This document shows positions 60,470 to 64,000 of a stretch of DNA of 64,000 bases, in pieces. The notes beneath the pieces are model-generated. The model searched no databases. It was given only the letters and a program-made list of their open reading frames with translations, and was not told the origin of the DNA. This DNA is from CAZAMB01 sp964501365 (GTDB lineage Bacteria; Planctomycetota; Phycisphaerae; UBA1845): NCBI GenBank assembly GCA_964501365.1, contig CAZCST010000039.1, forward strand, positions 124,001-188,000, given 5' to 3'. The translations under genes were made by a program, and so were the position numbers. The stretch's first letter is position 1, and every line of letters begins with the position of its first letter.

Positions 60470-61543
60470 ATGCGTACTCATTCTTGCATGAATTTGACGT
60501 TGTATGTGGGTGCGGTGCTTTGCGCAGTCGCATCTGTGAAGGCTGACGTGGTTGACTTTGTCGCCAACCTCACACCGGAATGTGCTCAAACGACTTCGAC
60601 GGCTTCGGGAACCGGGGTTTTCAGTTTGAATACGCAGACGGGGCTATTCACCTGGCACATTGTCCAAAATGTCGAAAATGCCACCTTTGCGCACATCCAT
60701 GGCCCCATTGCGCAAGCCTGTGGATCGCTGGGGGGCGGAGCCATCCAGATTGACATCGGGCCAACGTCACCCGCAGACGGAACTAGGGTGCTGAATGCGA
60801 CCAAGCAACAAGAGCTTCTTGCGGGATTGTATTACGTCAATGTGCACTCCGATGCCTTCGTATCTGGTGAAATATCCGGGGTCATTGTTCGCGCTCCAGA
60901 GGTGAACAAATGCCGTCACATTTCCTTCATTCCAGGACATCCGGGCGTCAGCACGGCCATCCGTGTGCGTTTGACCTCGCTACATCACGTCAATCCGCCC
61001 TATGCGGGCGGACCTTCGGTGCCTTTCACAAGCTTCGAGGGTGAGGAGCGCTGGGTGGGGCCGCCAGTCCAATACGTCGAATCCTCGTCAACCGGAATCA
61101 CTTATCATGCGTCCTCATTACAGTGCACTCCGCACTATCAGGACTGGGGTTCGATTTTGACGCTTCATGTCAACGGAAGCGCAATCGTGCCAAGTTCCAT
61201 TTATGATGTGGAGGTGCTGGATTCAAGCTGCCTGGGCAACGAATCAGGCTGCGCCGCAATTTTGGATTCATACACCATCAACACGACGCGATGGGGAGAC
61301 GTTGAAACACCGTACAATCCACCCAGCCCGACGACCCAGCCTGATTTGAGCGACATTGCCGGGCTGGTTAACAAATTCAAGAGCGTACCCGGAGCCCCGA
61401 TCAAGGCTCGCGGATTGATTGCAGGCGTTGATGCGGTCGGAACGATCGATAGTTCCCTTGATTTGAACCTCGCCCATATTTCTGTATGCGTTGATGCCTT
61501 CAAAGGCAAACCCTACCCTTACGTCATCGGGGCGTGCCCGTAG
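60470..61543 (+). CDS. Exported CHRD-domain protein with a planctomycete C-terminal domain
   Basis: A 357-residue protein with AGGAGG before the ATG at 60470 and a signal peptide (ends SVKA). Residues about 24-140 form a CHRD domain (GTGVFSLNTQTGLFTWHIV, ATFAHIHGP, LLAGLYYVNVHS). The rest (about 150-357) matches the C-terminal domain of the protein at 1673-3490: SLHHVNPPYAGG, PHYQDW, RWGDVETPYNPPS and CVDAFKGKPYPY. The repeated D-x-x-x-hydrophobic KF/AFKG ends resemble paired dockerin-like helices, probably calcium-binding. Function unknown. Confidence 0.83.
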   Translation: MRTHSCMNLTLYVGAVLCAVASVKADVVDFVANLTPECAQTTSTASGTGVFSLNTQTGLFTWHIVQNVENATFAHIHGPIAQACGSLGGGAIQIDIGPTSPADGTRVLNATKQQELLAGLYYVNVHSDAFVSGEISGVIVRAPEVNKCRHISFIPGHPGVSTAIRVRLTSLHHVNPPYAGGPSVPFTSFEGEERWVGPPVQYVESSSTGITYHASSLQCTPHYQDWGSILTLHVNGSAIVPSSIYDVEVLDSSCLGNESGCAAILDSYTINTTRWGDVETPYNPPSPTTQPDLSDIAGLVNKFKSVPGAPIKARGLIAGVDAVGTIDSSLDLNLAHISVCVDAFKGKPYPYVIGACP

Positions 61544-61658
61544 TCATTGCGCCGCATTTGTCGGCCTGCAATCTGCGCAGGACTTTCGCACATTCCCATG
61601 ACGGAGAACGCGTGCCTGATCTTGGCTCGCACTCGCGTCCTACGAACATTTGAAGATA

Positions 61659-62597
61659 ATGCGACTCATGCAGATTTGGGCGCTTATCGTCGACAGCTTC
61701 CGCGAGTCACTGGATCGCAAAATCTTCTGGGTGATGCTGCTGATTTCGCTTGCCGTCGCATCCGCCATGTTCTGCATCACCTTTGAGCCCAATCGTATCA
61801 ATCTTTTTTTTGGCACCTGGTCCATCGAATCCACACTATTTACCTACGGCGGTGCGCTTGCCACGGATCGCATTGCGAGCATTCTTGTCGAGTGGATTGC
61901 GGACATCGTACTGGGCTCCGTGGGCATTTTCCTGGCACTTATCGCCACTGCGGGATTTATGCCTTCCATGATGGAGCGCGGCGGCATCGAAGTCGTGCTC
62001 TCCAAGCCGTTACCTCGCTGGAAGCTGGTGCTGGGCAAATACGTGGGCAGCCTGATCTTCATGGCGGCCCACGCATCTATCTTTGTTGCTCTAACGTTCC
62101 TGGTGGCCGGGCTTCGTTGGAAAGTGTGGCTGCCCCGCTATTTTCTGGTCGTTCCGCTCATGATCCTGATGTTCAGTTATCTCTATTGCGTTTCGACCCT
62201 GGTGGCCGTCTATACGCGAAGCACGATCGCGGTCATCCTGATCACCATCGGCTCGTGGATTGTTTTTGCCGGAGTGCAATCAACAGGGGACTATTTTGAA
62301 ATGTACCCCAAGAGCCAGGACTATCGCACCGCCTACAACACGGTCCGCCTGATCCGCTGGGTCATCCCGAAGACATCCGACCTCACTCTGCTGGCTCGGG
62401 AATGGACCCGATCTGCGGCCCCGACGGATTTCGTCACTCCGCAAACCGATAAGGACCGTGAAATGGTTGATCGGGCCACGCATGCCGAAAATCTGAGACT
62501 GAACGTACATCCCGCGGCGTCGATCGGCTCCTCGCTGATGTTTGAATTCGCCGTCCTGGCCATCGCCATCTGGAAATTTTCCCGCAAGGATTTTTAG
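61659..62597 (+). CDS. ABC-2-type transporter permease
   Basis: An integral membrane protein of about 312 residues with six transmembrane helices (about 20-40, 75-100, 120-150, 160-180, 190-215 and 290-310). It has the ABC-2 permease pattern MMERGGIEVVLSKPLPRWKLVLGKYVG after the second membrane region. The ATG at 61659 is one of several near starts (TTG 61650, ATG 61668). The ATPase partner is not adjacent. Substrate unknown. Confidence 0.8.
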   Translation: MRLMQIWALIVDSFRESLDRKIFWVMLLISLAVASAMFCITFEPNRINLFFGTWSIESTLFTYGGALATDRIASILVEWIADIVLGSVGIFLALIATAGFMPSMMERGGIEVVLSKPLPRWKLVLGKYVGSLIFMAAHASIFVALTFLVAGLRWKVWLPRYFLVVPLMILMFSYLYCVSTLVAVYTRSTIAVILITIGSWIVFAGVQSTGDYFEMYPKSQDYRTAYNTVRLIRWVIPKTSDLTLLAREWTRSAAPTDFVTPQTDKDREMVDRATHAENLRLNVHPAASIGSSLMFEFAVLAIAIWKFSRKDF

Positions 62598-62611
62598 CGG
62601 AATTCCGGGAA

Positions 62612-63223
62612 TTATTTCGGCGAGGCCATGCGCTCCAGGATGGAGTCGGCCAGTCCGTAGCCGACAGTTTCGCCGGCATCGAGCCACTTGTTGCGGTCGC
62701 AATCCTTTTCGACCTTGGCCATCGACTGTCCGCTGCGCTGGGCGATGATCTGGTATAGTTCGTGCCGCAACCGGATGATTTCCTCGGCCTCGATCGACAA
62801 GTCCGTGGCCGAACCCTGCATGACGCCGCCGAGAAGCGGTTGGTGCAGGAGCGTCCTTGAATGAGGCAGGAGGTAGCGTTTGCCCTTCGCACCGCCGCAG
62901 AGAATCACCGCGCCCATGCTGGCCGCAAGGCCGACGTTATACGTCGCCACGTCGCACCGCAGGTACTGCATAGTGTCGTAGATCGCCAGCCCCGCCGAGA
63001 CTGAGCCGCCGGGACTGTTGATGTACAGGTGAATGTCGGCCTTGGGGTCTTCGTTGGAGAGGAAGAGCATTTCGGCCACGATCAGGTTGGCCACTTCATC
63101 ATCCACGCCGCCGGTGAGAAAGATCACGCGGTCCTTCAGCAGGCGCGAAAAAATATCCATTTCACGGTCGCCGCGACCGGTCTGTTCAATGACGAAAGGA
63201 ACTCGCTGATTGATTGCACCCAT
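62612..63223 (-). CDS. clpP: ClpP-family serine protease subunit, second copy
   Basis: A 203-residue subunit of the ClpP chamber. The catalytic triad is intact: Ser in GLAASMGA, His in LLHQP and Asp in DCDRNKW. GGAG precedes the ATG at 63223; the frame to 63277 is an over-extension. It lies 66 nt downstream of another clpP on the same strand, so the two may form a mixed two-ring enzyme as in cyanobacteria and some other bacteria. No clpX is in the window. Confidence 0.93.
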   Translation of the reverse strand: MGAINQRVPFVIEQTGRGDREMDIFSRLLKDRVIFLTGGVDDEVANLIVAEMLFLSNEDPKADIHLYINSPGGSVSAGLAIYDTMQYLRCDVATYNVGLAASMGAVILCGGAKGKRYLLPHSRTLLHQPLLGGVMQGSATDLSIEAEEIIRLRHELYQIIAQRSGQSMAKVEKDCDRNKWLDAGETVGYGLADSILERMASPK

Positions 63224-63289
63224 GATGAATATCTCCGGTTGGCCCGTTCGATGGAAAATACGCCATCGAGCCGGCAACGCCCCTGAATC

Positions 63290-63913
63290 CTACAGCGCCT
63301 TCTTGGCGGTCTTTTTCCGATCGTCGGCCAATATCTCATCCACGACGCCGTACGCCAGCGCGTCTTCAGCCGTCATGTATCGATCGCGTTCGGTCTCCTC
63401 AGCCACTTTCTCTGCAGACTTGCCCGTGCATTTGGAAATAATGTTGTTGAGCCGATGCTTATCGCGCAACACCTCTTCGGCCTGAATTCGAATGTCCTCA
63501 GCCTGGCCGGTGATGCCGCCGTACGGCTGATGCATCATCACCTTGGCGTTGGGCAGAATGAACCGCTTGCCCTTGGTTCCCGCCATCAGAATGATGGCCG
63601 CGCCGCTGGCCGCCTGACCGATGCAATAGGTCGCAATGTCGGAGCCGACGAACTGCATGGTGTCGTAGATCGCCAAAGTCTGATCCACCAGCCCGCCGGG
63701 AGAATTGATGTAAAGGTTGACGTCCTGATCGCGGCGTATGGATTGCAGATAGAGCAGTTGCTGGATGACGATGCTGGCGGTTCGCTCTGCGATGGGGCCG
63801 GCCAGAAAGATAATTCGATTTTCGAGGAGCATGTCGGTTAGCGACATCTCCCGCGTCCGCTGATAGGGCGGATATTGGTTTACGGTTCCCGGCAGTCCAA
63901 ACGCATCGTGCAT
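63290..63913 (-). CDS. clpP: ClpP-family serine protease subunit, first copy
   Basis: A 207-residue subunit, first of the pair. The triad is present: Ser in GQAASGAA, His in MMHQP and Asp in TERDRYM. The residue after the catalytic Ser is Gly, where Met is usual, and LLENRIIFLAGPI matches the family N-terminus. The C-terminal tail is basic (DDRKKTAKKAL). AAAGGA precedes the ATG. Confidence 0.93.
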   Translation of the reverse strand: MHDAFGLPGTVNQYPPYQRTREMSLTDMLLENRIIFLAGPIAERTASIVIQQLLYLQSIRRDQDVNLYINSPGGLVDQTLAIYDTMQFVGSDIATYCIGQAASGAAIILMAGTKGKRFILPNAKVMMHQPYGGITGQAEDIRIQAEEVLRDKHRLNNIISKCTGKSAEKVAEETERDRYMTAEDALAYGVVDEILADDRKKTAKKAL

Positions 63914-63977
63914 GACTGGTTTCCTTTCTACCTCTTATAGGACGCTGCCGGCGGCTGATCAATGTGCCACCGCATTA

Positions 63978-63999
63978 AGGCTGACTCTTTCGTCAGCCT
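63978..63999. terminator. Hairpin upstream of clpP, possible terminator of an outside gene
   Basis: AGGCTGAC and GTCAGCCT pair over 8 bp around TCTTTC. Read on the minus strand the following bases are TTAATG, so the T run is short. It may end a gene (often tig in this neighbourhood) lying beyond the right edge. Confidence 0.4.
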
Positions 64000-64000
64000 G

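Noticed and set aside
1..64000. CRISPR arrays, rRNA, tRNA, integrases or transposases
   Set aside because: Looked for on both strands by eye; no regularly spaced repeats, no tRNA-like folds with a CCA-type end and no transposase or integrase motifs were found.

Overview
The window looks like a chromosomal segment of a planctomycete, most likely of the Phycisphaerae type. The clues are DCNxNxxxDxCD repeats in secreted proteins, an IPTL-CTERM sorting tail on a 1,915-residue exported protein, a fused lpxC-fabZ gene, fused cyclophilin-FKBP isomerases, small membrane proteins with a planctomycete-style zinc ribbon, and moderate to high GC content. This taxonomic call is inference. No rRNA, tRNA, CRISPR array, integrase or insertion-sequence transposase was seen.

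Layout. 1-9.7 kb: the 5' part of fusA (runs off the left edge), a secreted repeat protein, an L,D-transpeptidase, glmS, a PilZ protein, a TadG/VWA protein and a HAMP-type membrane protein. 9.9-13.0 kb: the outer-membrane/lipid A block skp-lpxD-lpxC/fabZ, followed by a small zinc-ribbon gene and a Phd/ParE toxin-antitoxin pair. 13.9-18.0 kb: folP, infA, an M1-like metallopeptidase lipoprotein and a lipoprotein. 18.2-30.2 kb: two adjacent SerA-like dehydrogenases, an M16 protease, pgi with an MFS-acyltransferase fusion, two tandem cyclophilin-FKBP fusions and queD.

30.2-41.4 kb holds a pyruvate dehydrogenase set (pdhB, pdhC, a small membrane protein, lpdA, a TMTC-like TPR protein). Its E1-alpha gene pdhA lies 3.5 kb further upstream. 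The gap between the two parts holds two tandem, opposite-strand, thioredoxin-fold genes of exactly the same length. The first carries an in-frame TGA at codon 199, exactly where the second has the first cysteine of its CxxC active site. The frame stays open to the shared end, and a perfect 7-bp hairpin sits about 20 nt after the TGA. I read this as a selenocysteine-containing DsbA-like selenoprotein with a bacterial SECIS, next to its cysteine paralog. It is the most interesting item in the window.

41.5-64 kb: the giant IPTL-CTERM protein with its terminator, a zinc-ribbon protein, a putative metal-handling cassette (Cys-rich exported protein, HMA lipoprotein, outer-membrane barrel) with a duplicated 16-bp operator-like site, an arylsulfatase, a repeat-rich region with a small membrane protein, recJ, a response regulator, a large TPR metallopeptidase, a CHRD protein sharing its C-terminal domain with the protein at 1.7-3.5 kb, an ABC-2 permease and two tandem clpP genes. 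Non-coding stretches carry several families of short dispersed repeats, including an 18-bp GC-rich word found three times.
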